A stretch of DNA of 64,000 nt from positions 1-64,000 of the forward strand of contig BPQB01000028.1 of the NCBI GenBank assembly GCA_019973155.2. Reading direction: 5' to 3'. The notes under the pieces were generated by a model. It searched no databases, was not told where the DNA came from, and saw only the letters and a program-made list of their open reading frames with translations. Both the position numbers and the translations under genes were made by a program. How positions within the stretch are numbered: position 1 is the stretch's first letter; every line of letters begins with the position of its first letter. This stretch comes from Phanerochaete sordida. Its lineage: Eukaryota; Basidiomycota; Agaricomycetes; Polyporales; Phanerochaetaceae. Shown piece by piece: positions 47,306 through 59,697 of the stretch.

Positions 47306-49814
47306 CTATGCTGACAGTGCAAGGCCAACTGTCACTTTAGATCGCGAAATGAGGAGCAGTGCTGTCAACGATGCACATGCCGCCCCTCCCACAATGATTA
47401 GGAACACACCGTCCACGGCGGCCACGTATGCCCCCATCACAGGGAGCCTGAGTGTATCTGGGAGCGTAAACACCGAGGAAACACTCTCGCGTACGGCATC
47501 CTTGACTGCTTGAGGAAGGGGCGGGGAGATTGCGTTCAACTTCGCTGTTAGCCTACCAGAAAAGATAGCGCTGGAGATGCTGTGTAAAGAATGAGTGCTC
47601 TGAAACCTGCGTGACCAGAAGATGCCAGCTCACGCTAGGGAGAGCGAACTGCCGAGCAGCTGCATGAAGGTGACAAGAGATGTTGCCTGGGACACAAGGT
47701 GTGGCGAAGCGGCATACTGAGCTTGCGCGACTACAGTCTGGCAACGAAATGTCGATAAACCTGCGACGAGCTGGCATCTGGGACGTACTGTGTTTTGGAT
47801 AGCGCAGCCCAGGCCGACTCCAAGGAGTATCTGATAGCCGATGAGTGTGGCGGTAGAAGTAGTGGAGCTGACGGTGAACAAAAGGCCTCCTGCTACGGAG
47901 CCTAGGAGCGTTGGGCCGAACAGGGACGGCCAGACATGCCCAGTTGCCTATTGAACGCTCAGCATGTGGCATAGATGTGCCGATCTCTGTGCTCACCGCA
48001 ACGAGGCCGCCACAAACGAACGAGGCTGGAATAATGTCAACATTGGTCCTTCGAATAGCATGCTTCCCGGGTGCAAATGCGCTCACCGATGACACCAGAG
48101 CTTTAGCATGATGTCAAAACGTAGTCCTCGCAAAAAGATAGAGAATACAACGTACAGCATGAATGGTAATATGTCAATTCCGGAATGTGTAGGCGATTGG
48201 CCCTTTACTTGATAAAACAGAGGCTGGTGTGACTGTTAAAAGGCTATCCGCGCAGCAACAGCGCATCTCATACCAAGTAGTACTGTTAATTTCGTCAGTG
48301 TCTGCGTTCAATCTCAGGAGTATGACGTACATTGGCGATTACAAAGCATAGATTCAGCAGAAACTAGTGCCCGACGATGTTCGTCAGCAGACTATAGCGC
48401 GAATAAGTCAAGCGGACGCACTCCTTCTATACATGCTCCCGGCATATTTCTTGAAACTACCATCGATAACGGCAGGATAGCCTGGGAACCTTGACGGTAC
48501 TCCCAAGCCGCGAATATGGCGATCAGGATCACAGACTGTCCAATCGTGTATCAGTACTATGGAAAGCTTAGTGGGAAGGCCAATCTGTGTTGCGTACCAC
48601 TACAAGGAGCGCTATCACCGCTGGATCATTCCATGGCTTCACGTTTCCTCCCCATTGTAGAGGGATGAGCAGCGTCGTGACAAACGCGATGCTCAGAATA
48701 GCACCTATGTAATCGAGGCGCTTCCATTGCTCGCGCATAGATGTACCGCGCTCCGCCGGAGGAAGATTAGGCAAAAACAGAAGCACGAGAACCACTGCAA
48801 CGCCGCCGCACTAGTGTTATGTGAGTATATAATCATAGTCGTAAATTTATGCAGACATACTGGCAAGTTGATCCCTGGGACGAGGGATGTGGTCAGCCGA
48901 GTCCTTCGAGCGTGTCACATGGCTTACAGAAGCACCACCTGTATTTTCGACGAATATGAGCTTTCATTTCTCGCAAAGTAAAGACAAACTGACCTCCATG
49001 TCGCCTTATCTACGCCACGGACAAGCGTGAGTACAGGTGTAACATGCCCAGTCAAACGTACCAGTTAGGGCGCCGCCGATAATCGGACCTGCGACTGTAC
49101 ACACTGCATAAATGGCCCCCATCGCCCCGAGAAGCAAGGGTCGTTGCTTCAATGTCGAAACCTGACACGATGCTGGTGTTAGCTTGTTGCTCGGAGTATA
49201 ACTGTCCTTCACGCACCCGAGCGAATACAGACATGATACAAATCCACAGACCTGCCGCTCCGACGCCTGCAAATGCTCTACCAAAGATCAGAACATCCGC
49301 AGAGGGTGATACGGCGCATATCAGGCTCCCAGCCTCAAACAGGAGGATGGAGACGACAAATATCGCCTTGGGTCGCGAGATAGAAAGCAATCTCCCGAAA
49401 AACAACATTAATCCTGCCTTGATTGCCAGTGAGCGTGTATGACAAGCGAGGGTGACGACTATTACCTGCGGCAAGAAGTACGCGCTCGCTATCCATGTTA
49501 TATCTGAGACTGCTGAAAAGTCTGAGGCGACCGTGGCCAGAGCTGTGGATAGTATTGTCTGATCCAAGGCGATGAGCGAGAATGAGACTGAGAACGCTCT
49601 GAATTCAAGCGGTCAGAATATTTTCTGCGCGTGCGGCATCAACCTCTTACATGAAGACCAAGAAGAAACGTGTTGTTGTCAGGCAGTACTCGTCGGAGGA
49701 CGCGTAGTCGACTGTCTCATGAGGAAGTTCAGCAGTGTCGACCTTGGTGTCCGTCGTGGAACCCTTGGCGTCGGTTTCTCCACGAGACAGGAAGTACAGC
49801 GCTGTGTCGCTCAT
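47306..49814 (-). CDS. MFS drug:H+ antiporter (DHA2-type, 14-span) with micro-exons
   Basis: Seventeen exons: 49814-49651, 49598-49466, 49417-49217, 49161-49062, 49009-48994, 48938-48928, 48874-48861, 48810-48598, 48535-48422, 48363-48331, 48282-48274, 48223-48156, 48100-48087, 48025-47997, 47947-47789, 47737-47634, 47579-47306; 551 residues, right for the family. It probably exports toxic or secondary metabolites in exchange for protons at the plasma membrane. Evidence: first-span motif LIALDQTILSTALATVASDF, LMLFFGRLLSISRPKAIF, antiporter motif VAGPIIGGAL, then WRWCFWINLP built from 16-, 11- and 14-nt exons, QGSQAILPLSM, YYLPLFYQVKGQSPTHSGID across a 9-nt exon, and IGYQILLGVGLG. Every phase agrees. 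It sits beside methyltransferase and P450 genes. Confidence 0.85.
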
Positions 49815-50546
49815 TCTGGTGGCTGAGGGACAGAAACGGCAGACGAACTATAATAGCGCGAGGGAGATGTGGTACGATTGGAGGTTTAACGCTGAGCGAG
49901 CCCAACGTCGATGCCCATTCCGACGTGCGCTAGCAGCTGTAACGGCAGCATCAGCTTCTCAACGGCCGGCGAAAGTGCGGCGCACGTGGTTCGAATAATC
50001 GTGAGCGCATCTATCAGGAACCATAGAAGGTAGATCCCAACAAATGGAGCTCATGAGTGCACTTGATAGCTTCGCCGACCAAATGGAATGCTGCGAGGTG
50101 GAGCGCAGACCCGCCGTAGAAGAAGTTGATAGCGAACCGAGCCTGCGGTACGTCTTTGAAGGCTGATACTTCTATAGAGACTATTTATCACGGACGAAGG
50201 GCCTGCGGCGAAAGGAAATTACTTGTGATGGTAATCACGTACGAAGAGTCGACATGCGGCGACGGGCAGTGCATTATTCGTTCAATGTGCGATATCTCAT
50301 ACGCGTATGTGAGCTGAGCTGATGCGGCTTCGCCGGTATATTGCAAATGCTACCAGAGACGTCCATGTACCACCACAATCCAAAAATCTCACCATAGGAA
50401 CATAGACCGGTGCTCCTTGTGTATACCCACCATTCCTCGCACGGCCCGCATGAATGCCGCATAAATGTGGCATTTAGGACGGTAGTGCGCTTCATCGACT
50501 AAGCCGGAAGGCAGAAATTTGTGTTTCTTTGGGCTACATGTATCTG
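49815..50546. other. Intergenic
   Basis: Contains the MFS promoter and the 3' flank of the methyltransferase gene. No gene recognised. Confidence 0.5.
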
Positions 50547-51675
50547 CTAAGCAGCTTTCATAGCAATGAAGACAGCCATGGGCGTGAACAGCTATCATAT
50601 ATAATCAACCACTGTGCCACATGGCCAGACCCTCGCTCATACCTTCCATTTGGCTGCCTGAAGAATGACCGCGGCAGCGTTCTTGGTTAAGCCACCGAAT
50701 AACGCGCACCCCTCCTCAGGGTTCTCGGCCCAGGGAGCCGCAGCGTCAGAGATCGCAGCTTCCAAAGGAGCGTACCATGGAATTGCGTCGTGTCTAGCGG
50801 CGAGGTCCTCACATGACCTCACGATCATGCCAGCACCTTCCAGTGCAGCACGTGCTGCCACCATGGAGCGTTCCTCAGGTGCACGAGCAGGGAGCCGGCA
50901 CGAATATTCGATAGCCTCAGCTAAGCGGCGGTGATCTTGATTACTCGGGTTGAACTGTGAGGTCCAGCACCAGTCCACGATACCGATCTGCAAAACAGCT
51001 CTTGATACCGGGAATTTTAGAGTTATGGGAGGTCGCACCTTTCCTCCTGGCTTGAGGAGCGTTGCTAGCGTCGAGTACACGGACTCAAGACTATGGACAG
51101 CCTGCGTGAGTAGTGCATAGTCAGCGCATTCCTCCCCGCCGTGCTAAATATTCCACCACCTTCAGGGAGTCGATACCGTAGATAACGTCGAAAGACTGCG
51201 CAGGGAACCATTGCAGCAGCCCTTGGAGGTCGGCTTCATAAAAGAACCCTGTCAGATGCGCGCGACGGATAAATCATATGTCATACTATGGATAAAGGAG
51301 ATTTTATGTGACAGGCCCGCTTCTTGGACTCTGATTGTGGCAAGCCGCACCTGTGGATGTCAGTGAATATGGGGGAAAATTGGATGAGGTACACATTACA
51401 TTGGCACTATTCGAGTCGACCCCCACAACGCAGACATCGGCATAGCGAGCCAGTTCAATGGCAGTATCACCTACCCCAGAGCCCACGTTGAGGACGGTGA
51501 GTCCCGATTTCAGGGCCAAAAGGGAGCAGAGATAATGTCGGTGACGCATGAGAGCAACGCGGTACTCGTCGCCTGCGAACAGCCGGCAGAAATGGAAGTC
51601 GATTGGAAAAGAGCACGGACGTCTTGCTGCAAAGTGGGAGAGAAATCTTGGGAGGAAGTAGTCAAGCATAGTGCA
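50547..51675 (-). CDS. Sterol C24-methyltransferase-like SAM enzyme, 5' end uncertain
   Basis: Six exons supported: 51675-51400, 51350-51287, 51248-51160, 51101-51039, 50987-50643 and 50591-50547, about 290 residues. Erg6-type enzymes methylate the sterol side chain with SAM. Family marks: FHFCRLFAGDEYRVALMRH with an RHxHYL element, SAM motif I VLNVGSGVGD, VCVVGVDSNSANV, the LKPGGKIGIVDW segment, FNPSNQDHRRLAEAIEY, and the C-terminal LFTPMAVFIAMKAA placed by the last 45-nt exon. Motif I differs from the usual LDVGCGVGG, so this is a divergent relative rather than the housekeeping enzyme. Upstream sequence (52049-51729) offers an open exon that splices in phase, but it lacks clear family resemblance. 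The in-frame ATG at 51669 is the fallback start. Its position next to MFS and P450 genes suggests a specialised terpenoid or sterol role (inference). Confidence 0.7.
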
Positions 51676-52941
51676 CTAAGCTGAAGAACTGGTGAGCACA
51701 AAGGAGAGGTCGCGTTTGTGAACCATACCTCCAGTATCGGCGGGGTAAGTGGGATAAGGTCGGTAGAGCTGTCCAGCGCTCGCAGTACTGATATTCGAAT
51801 TCCTGATATCGCATCTGCACCGCCTGTCCTCGCAAAAGGCTTCTCGATCCATGTCACATAGGGGGACCTTCGCTTGTAAGCTGAGCTTTCCGACTTGGTA
51901 TATCCTGAGGCATCACGGATATCAGGAAGCCGAGAGAAAGGACTGGTTTCGAAGCCGAGCCCCCGCGGGAGTCGAGATCTGACGCCGCCGATGGGCCGAG
52001 ATGTCCACGTCAAAGTTCTGCGTATAATCGGAGCCGAGGGAAGTTCCATGTATGAGCGGCGTCAGAGATCCAGATGCGACGGCTGGCAGCTAGCGCATGC
52101 TCCATCTTCACGACTGCATGGACGAGCACCTTCTAAGAACCTTATAGAATAGCACTGGAACGCCGATGGAACTGCTGAGCACCTACTGAGCATAGAGCCC
52201 ACGCGCTCTAACTGTTGCTTCTTGCCAGGCACGACGTTGAAACGACCGGTGACCGGCCTCGAGTTGATGACGGTAGGCGATTTCTCCGTCCTGCCTGAGA
52301 AGGATCTGCCAAAACGTAGTTGCAGAGACGACACTGAGTCCAATTCACTTGAATATGCCGCAGAACGTGACAAGATTGCGTGCCGCTATTGATATTTTAG
52401 GAAACGGTTCCACACCACCTTGCCTCAGGACCAGGAGCATTCCTGCCTGCAGAGACTGTCTTCTTCTCTTCGACTTGAATAGTCGGAGTGAAGATGCGTG
52501 ATATTGAAGGCTTCGGATAGCATGCGTATGTCGGGCCGGACTTGAAGAACCCAGCTTGGACCCGGGATGGCAGCAGATGGGCTCGAGTATTCGGCAGTTC
52601 ATCGTGATGTTGGTTCGGGGACTACCCTAGGTCGTTGTGAATCACAGCTGAGATTCCAAATCCTCACAGCTTTGGGCGACAACCTTCATAGCCTTTTCGA
52701 GTTTGTCCAGGCTGGACAGGCTTTGATTGGAGGTTTACTACGCGCTGCAGTGTAGTGATCATTCAATCAACATTTACGTGAGTGGTTTCGGGTCCTACCT
52801 TCTCTTCTGCAGTCGCGATACATGTTGGAATGCTACGTTCTAACATAACGAGGTGCTTTGGGTTGTGCTGGCTGGCTATAAAGCAAACAATGGCGCACTC
52901 AACAAAATATACTTGGAATCCACTATCCAGTCCCATCGACC
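51676..52941. other. Divergent region with coding-like patches
   Basis: Lies between the methyltransferase (minus) and P450 1 (plus). A minus-strand open exon at 52049-51729 may be the methyltransferase N-terminus. A further patch near 52650-52740 reads, on the minus strand, as a charged helix-like segment. Neither could be tied to a family, and they may be remnants. Confidence 0.35.
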
Positions 52942-54521
52942 ATGCATTTCAGTGATCTCGACGCGCTTCTCGTGCTCTCATGCGTTGGAGCGACAATACT
53001 CTGGGCCGTATATCAGCATCATTTACGGTCCAGGCAACTCACAGTAACAGCACCAGTGGTTAAGACCGCCATTCCATGGCTTGGCGGAGGCTTGCGCCTT
53101 GCTTGGAACATGCCAGGATATCTCAACGAGTGCTTGTGAGTCACCTACTACCTCAGACAGGGATATAATGCCGATCTCTTCCCGCAGTCACCTTTATGGA
53201 CCAAATTTCCAGCTTAACATTGCTGGCACCGCTGTCGTCTTTGTATCCGACCACGATAGCTTGGATACGTTCTACAGGAACAAAGACGGTAGCCTCACCA
53301 ACGATATTCTCATCACCGCCTCACCACCGCGTTTACTTGGCGGCGTGAAAGCCCCCGATTCAGCATATATCATCGAGACATCTCTAATCCCCATCATCGT
53401 AAAGGGCAACATGGAGCCTTCCCTGTGCGAAATTGGAGAGGCTTTCAACAGAGAGTTGTGCAACCAGTTCGCCCAGCTACTTGTAGATCAGAGTCCCAGC
53501 CGACCTCAGCCTCTCCGGCAGCTCATCACGTACACGCTGTTCCATTCCATCGTACCAGCGGTGTTCGGCTCAGACTTCCCTCTCAGCATCTACGACGATC
53601 TCATGGCTCTTGACATTTCCACATATCATCTCTTCCACTCGATCCCCCTCTTCTCTAACTCCGTTCCCCACGCTCGTCTGCGCGTGCGAGGCGCAGTCCT
53701 AGACTTCATGCGCTCTTGGAAGGATTCCACGACACCACACGCCGATTACGCGATCTCTGAACACGGGAACGAGGTCCTTCACAAGCTCTTCGCCCTAGAT
53801 TTGACAGACGAAGACAGAGCGGGTCTTCTGCAGGTTTACATCTGGGGCCTCATCACCAATGTCTTCAGAATGACCTACTGGCTGATCGCGCACCTGGTGT
53901 GCGACCGCGCAGACTACATGCGGATGCAAGAAGAGATCGACGCCGGGGTCGCTCATGAATTCCCAGACCGCCCATCCCTTCTATCCGCGCACCCACGCGC
54001 TGTCAACAGCACCCGATTCGCGCTGCTCGACTCCGGCATGAAGGAAACAGGGCGGCTGTACTTTTACCCCTTCAGTCGCCGCATTGCGACGGCCGACGTC
54101 GAGTTTCGCTCGGCTAGCGGTCCATTCATGGTCTCGAAGGGGAGCCAGGTCATCGCCTACAACACCGGCGCGCACCACAATCCCGATAACTTCGAGGATC
54201 CGAAGAGATTCCTCCTGGACCGCTTCGTTGGCGGAAAGAACGCCCGCAACCTTTACCTCTGGGCCAGAGGCTCTCATATTGTAAGCACTGTATTATTGCT
54301 TTGCGCGTTTGACGTTATTAACACATGAATTCTAGTGCCCCGGACGTCACATGGCAATCTATTATCTGAAGATGTTCACCATCCTGCTCTTCCAGCAGTA
54401 TGAGCTCGCTGCTGCGGAAGGCGAGGCCCAGCCTGTCCGCCTGCCGGAGGGCAACCCATGGAGTGCAGGGATGCCGCTTCCAAGGAAGGATGTTCTCGTG
54501 ACGCTGAGGAAGCGTGTGTGA
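52942..54521 (+). CDS. Cytochrome P450 1 (HxCPG-type heme loop)
   Basis: Three exons, 52942-53135, 53188-54280 and 54336-54521, give 490 residues. An N-terminal membrane anchor (LLVLSCVGATILWAVYQ) fits an ER monooxygenase. After a proline-region PWLGGGLRLAW, the protein shows YGPNFQLNIAGT, a helical core, the ExxR motif as KETGRL, and the heme-ligand loop WARGSHICPGRHM with the cysteine as first residue of exon 3. The usual FxxGxRxCxG has Trp for Phe and His for Arg, as in sterol/CYP7-like classes. No canonical AGxxTT I-helix is seen. The twin at 62286-63803 shares sequence and both intron positions. Partner and substrate unknown; near a sterol-methyltransferase-like gene. Confidence 0.88.
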
Positions 54522-56851
54522 GACAAAGCTTTTTCGTACACCGCTGGATATGAGTGTGGAGATAGCGAATAACATTATGCCTTGTAGCTTGTAGCTCCCA
54601 TGGTCGTATAAAAGCCATGTACTCGAGAATTGACACCCAGGGATCATCTGCACCATCGATGCATACTAGTATCAGCGGCTAGAAGGCGTGTGATGCGCTG
54701 GTGGGTGCGATGGAACGGATCGCAAGATTCTTCAGCTGTCCAGAAGCGGGAGGCTCGCTGTACAAAGAAATCGGGGGCTTTGTGGCCACATCTGCAACGC
54801 AGAGCATGAGACATGCGTCGGGAGCAATAGCGTGCCGCTCACACATCAAGGCACAATATAGAAGATCCTTGTTCAACAGCGGTAACACCCGGGATCATGG
54901 TATCAATGGACTCTGTGCGTGGCCATGCTCCGTCTCCTGGCTCCGACGACGACGGTGTTGCATCTCTCGTGATAGATCGAGAAGGGCGGTACGCCGGTAC
55001 CGATGCCCATCGATGGGACAGCGATCCTATGCGTGTACACCGTACCCACGCAGCTTAGAGCACACCGGAGTTTAGCATCAGCGCCGAAGATATTGGATGA
55101 GCGTCCGCATCATGTCGTGCGAGTGATATTCGTGGTTGATTTGGGAGCCGACCTGCCCGATCAAAGAGTACTAGACATATCGACGGCCTTTTCCACTACC
55201 GCCCAGCAGCAACACACAGGGCATCGCTCGCAAGTCGCGACGGACCATAGATGATCCTTTCGCCCGCGATAATCTAATCGGGCTGAATCTGGATTTCAAT
55301 CCAAGCACCTCCGAGTCAACGAGCGTGAACCGCTGCTGCTCGCCGCTCGCCAGTGAACATGGTAGCACAATCCATCCAGCCTGGCCGTAGCCACCAACTG
55401 CGGGTGATCGGTGATTACTGGTCAACATCTAATGTGACTGTGATTTTTGTGGGCATGCGTGTCTTCCCAGAGCACGGTACAATACTTCCTGAAGCCCATC
55501 TATCAGTTCAACGCTCTCACCTGCGTATCAGAAGGTACACGGCAAATGGCATGAATGCCGACATTATTATATTGGCGTACCACTTGTGCCATGGCTCCGT
55601 AATTCCAAATTACACGTCCGCGAAGCATTACAGTTGGCCTGTGTCGCACCGCGAGGTGCGTAGCTACCATGGGACGTACATCGTAATCCTGACGCCCGCA
55701 TATCAGAAGCAAGGCACGCATAGTTGCGGCGCTGCACGAGCACGGCAGATCCCTCCGTAAGGGCAGCGACGATCTCAAGCCTTAAAGCGGAATGTTACGT
55801 CCAGTTCGGCGGCACCGGGGCGGGCAGTGCTGGGTCCGTGGGAGTCGGCTTTGTGCCGCCAGCGGTTCAACGCCGGGCGTTCAACACTGGGGATGATTCT
55901 TCAATTGGGTGGCGTCCAGGCCAAGGATCTCCGCGAGGCAGCTACTTCCCAACGGATACAAGACGTCGCCACGGCAAAGTCAGCTAATTTCTCATCGTCC
56001 TATTCCGCAGACTTAGTCTCGTGTAGGCAAGCTACCTGCAAGCTGCCGGTTGCAGATTAGATATCTGAGCAAAGCAAGAGTTAGCGAAGGGAAATTTCGT
56101 GCTCTCGACTGGCAGGCGCCCGGAACATCCGGTGTGATGCGGTGTGATAGAAGCTAGAAGGAGACGTCATACAACTGCCGCCGACGGTGTGATGTCTGTT
56201 GCGACCTGTGAGGCAGAGACGAATTCAAGCTGAAGGGTACGAATGCCCCTATCTACTGGTAATCCATCAGTCACCGCATAGTTTGATTTATCCATCCGTC
56301 GCTCCAACAGCATCTGATAGAGCAGTTCACACGAGGATGGATGACATCGGCAGCTCGGTCCCACACGTCAAGCCCGCATGCCTCTCTGCCTCAAAATAGG
56401 TACCAAAGGAGCTGGTGCTCCTCCACTGCGAACGGAGATGGAGGCTGCGCCCGGGGTTTCGTTTGTATCACGGTATCACCGCCTACGCTGCAAGCTGTTC
56501 TCGAAGTCACCTTCAGACAGATGTAATTCCTCCGGCAGATGCAATTCCTCCGCCTTCTAAACTCAAACTAACGGGATAGCAAGCCCTCCAATTGCAGGAT
56601 GCTTTATGCTGTGGGAGCTGCGCAAGTCCAGGTGCACGTTGGGATGTTTCGCGCATGTGAGCAACTGAATTATCAAAGCCCATCTTCTGCGAACAGATGC
56701 GGCATATCTACACATCCGATTGTCCATGCTGACCTATGATACCAGGCGCCTCTGAGATGGGTGAGACGGACGAGGAATGCGCCGCCGATCATGCTCCCTC
56801 TGACCAAGGCTTCAAAAGAGACCCAGCTCACCATCGCACTTCTCGTCCGCG
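54522..56851. other. Intergenic
   Basis: About 2.3 kb with no recognisable gene. Short frames on both strands lack motifs. It includes the promoter region for the DUF6533-like gene. Confidence 0.45.
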
Positions 56852-58729
56852 ATGGCGAGCACACAAGCAGAGTTGGCAGAGCTCGAGGCGCTCTTTACCA
56901 CTCTTCATCTAACACGGATTGGCACTTATGTCAACGGTAAGTATCACGCTCTACACTGGACGTTTTACTTACCTTTGAGGCGAAGTTGCTGCCCTATGCA
57001 CCGCAAGCTATGATCTTCTCCTCAACCTTCACAACGAGGTACGTGTGACGCCTGTACCGGTTGCCGCCACCACTTGACATATGAGCGCAGATCGAGCAAA
57101 TCTGGCTGTACGCTGGATCCACTGCATCGCTGCGGCCTGCCAATGACACGACTCTACACAGTGCGCCCTGGTCGCTTCCCAAGGTGCTGTACCTCTTAGC
57201 GAGGTACTACTCGGTTATACACTTATGGTAATTTCTCGGAAGACTGTAGCTCTACATCCCGACTGATCAGTGATTATATAGTATCGTGAACGGCCGTCAG
57301 TTGCGAGAACTATGCATGGGCTTTCCGAGATCCTGACTCCTCTTCACTAGTCAGCATCTCGACTGGAATGTCTGATGCTGTACGTACACACCACCTATCA
57401 TTGCCCACCCCAACTTACTGACGGCCCATCTTCAGAAGTGTGTTTTCTTTACCGCCCGCATAAGGTGGTCGTGCTGAGCTCTGCGTCATTAGATGCAAAT
57501 TATGGCTTTGGTGGATAAATATGTGAGAACGAAGCTCGTGTGACATACGATCTACTCATGACACGTTCAGCGGCGGCCCGGTTGTCTTCACGTCCCTGGT
57601 CAATGTAATTCTGCTGCTGCGTATCCGAGCCATCTTCGACATGAACATGAAAGGTGGGTATTCGTCAGATGCAGTACTATCGTCTAACTGAGCTCGATAG
57701 TTGTATACCCCGTGGCGTTCCTCATGATCTGTGCGTGACCTCTCCGTTCTCGGCAGAGGTGTGTAGCTGACCAATCTCTCAAGGTCAATTTGGAGCAAGT
57801 TCCCATCTCTGTAGCTATGCTACTACGTCTTCAGCTTACCGGAATCTCACAGGTCGAGTTGTCTACTACGGTGTGGAATGCGATGATCGTTCGGCGCATA
57901 CCTACCCCACCATTTATCCCGTGGCCTGGCTGCTTAGCTGAAGGTCTTATGCGTCAGACGCTGCTGGCATGGTCTGTATTCAGCTATTATCTAGAATGCT
58001 TGCAAGTTCCGCTGACTCGCATCTAGGATTCCTTGCATTGTGGTCGCATGTACGTATAGGGCACTGTGTGTTTATCTTTGACTGACATTCCCCAGCCATC
58101 TGTGCCAGCTTGACGGTGTATCGTTTCTTTGCTGTCGCAGGCATTACCTGGCGGACCAAAGCAAGTTCCATTGATGTCTCTCCTCTATTCCGACAGTTTG
58201 TTTGGGATGGGACCCTCGGTTTTATCCTGTGAGTTTACTATCATATACTCAGATGTCGGGCACTGTACTCATTTGCTGTCAGTATTTTCGGTCCGTGAAC
58301 TCCTTTTATAGCGGATAACAATCTGACTACAGACCAGCGGTGAATGTAACATGCGCAATCACAACCCTGACGGTGAATAATGCACTGGCCGATCTTCCGT
58401 CAAAGTGAGTGCAGCCGATATATCCGCGCGATAAAACCCTGGTCGACACATGACATATAGCTGGCTCATTGTCATATATGCGCTTGTGGTGCGTGTGCAG
58501 CCACCTTCGCGCGCTTTCGCGCTTTTTCTTTGAATTCCCGCTGACAATGGTACAGGGCGCAAAGATGATCTTAAACCTCCGTGTAACCGCAAAGACCACT
58601 ACGTCCATGGGCACACAAGAGACTACCTTGTACTCTGATGCCAGTTTCGCCCCGAATCCACGTGCGAGGTACGAAACTCTCGAGCTGGTACCTCTCCCTC
58701 GTCGTCGGTCTTCTTCTTCGGAGGCGTAG
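56852..58729 (+). CDS. DUF6533-like multi-span membrane protein, exon model partial
   Basis: Resolved exons: 56852-56936, 56980-57038, 57091-57107 (17 nt), 57162-57227, 57301-57379, 57436-57464 (29 nt), 57571-57653 and 57701-57730. The pattern matches basidiomycete DUF6533-type proteins: ASYDLLLNLHNE then IEQIWL-APWSLPKVLYLLARY, later VNVILLLRIRAIFDM, PPFIPWPGCLAEG, VYRFFAVAGITWR, VSPLFRQFVWDGTLGF and the C-terminal GAKMILNLRVTAK followed by a Ser/Arg-rich tail ending SSSSEA. Several hydrophobic spans are visible. Around 57731-57852 the donor phase at 57730 does not fit the frame that continues into PPFIPWPGC, so either the splice site there is non-standard or the frame is broken. The role of this family is unknown. 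Confidence 0.6.
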
Positions 58730-59697
58730 GGCGTCACACCGCCAGGTAGCAGATATAAATTGCCTTCAGTACGTTTATTCATGTGTATACGACGATTGGT
58801 TACCAATCTTCTAGATATCGCAGCTTATCCCCTGCTTGCGATGACCTGAGATAGTTACCACGGTCCACCACGGTAGATTAAGCCATGCGCATAATTTGCA
58901 ACAGTACGGTAGAGCGGTATCTGAGCTTGAGAATAGAAGCTCTTCGGCGTGGTCATGGGCTGCCGGCTGCACGACGAAAGTAGTTAATGACATGCTGCTA
59001 CATGTAATCGGATGTTCTAGGCGCGGCGACTTACAACGGCGGTGTAGCGTTGGTTCTTGCGCCAATTCAAAGCTTCCAAGGTTCGCGTGACTTGCTTTCA
59101 GCGTGCCGCGCGCGCGCGCTGGATGCTCTGGGCACTGGGTCGCGGCTGCCCATGGGCGCTAGGCGCTAATCGCTCTTCCAAGTTACCATTGTTGGTTTCT
59201 CGGACGACCATGTCGTGGACCGCGAACTCCGTGACCTGCCGCGCGCGCGGATACTTCGGGCCTCACGGAGGGCAACTGGACCTGTGTCATTCGTCTTTGA
59301 CCGCCCAGCAGGCCCGGAAATGACTCGGACTGATACGGACATGCTTCTTGCTCGTGGTTTCCCACAGCGCTGGAAGGAGCGAACGCGGAGCAAAGGAAGG
59401 CGGAGGATATGCTCCATTTCAACTGTTCTGGCCTTCCCACCTGATGGTTCCCGAGGTGCTCGGTTTTGAAGTAAGCCGCCGTTCATGTATCATCACGTAG
59501 GATGTCAGGGAAGTGATAGATATGCCTCTGACAGCGCGGCATGCTGACGGTCCCGCACCGTCTCGGCGACGACTGATTCCATCTGATACTTCTACAGTCC
59601 TCCATGGCACGATGTGGCGACGGGGTATTGGATACATGTACGCCTGTGCCTCGTCCCTCGTCATCATCTACCCCTACTCCCCCACAGAGACGACACT
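58730..59697. other. Intergenic
   Basis: Contains the P450 2 promoter. Minus-strand frames at 59166-59667 show no family motif. Confidence 0.45.

Noticed and set aside
48233..48273. 41-nt intron ending at TTTTAACAG in the MFS gene
   Set aside because: Too short, and would insert SHQ before PLFYQ; the acceptor nine bases later gives a 50-nt intron and the exact family motif.
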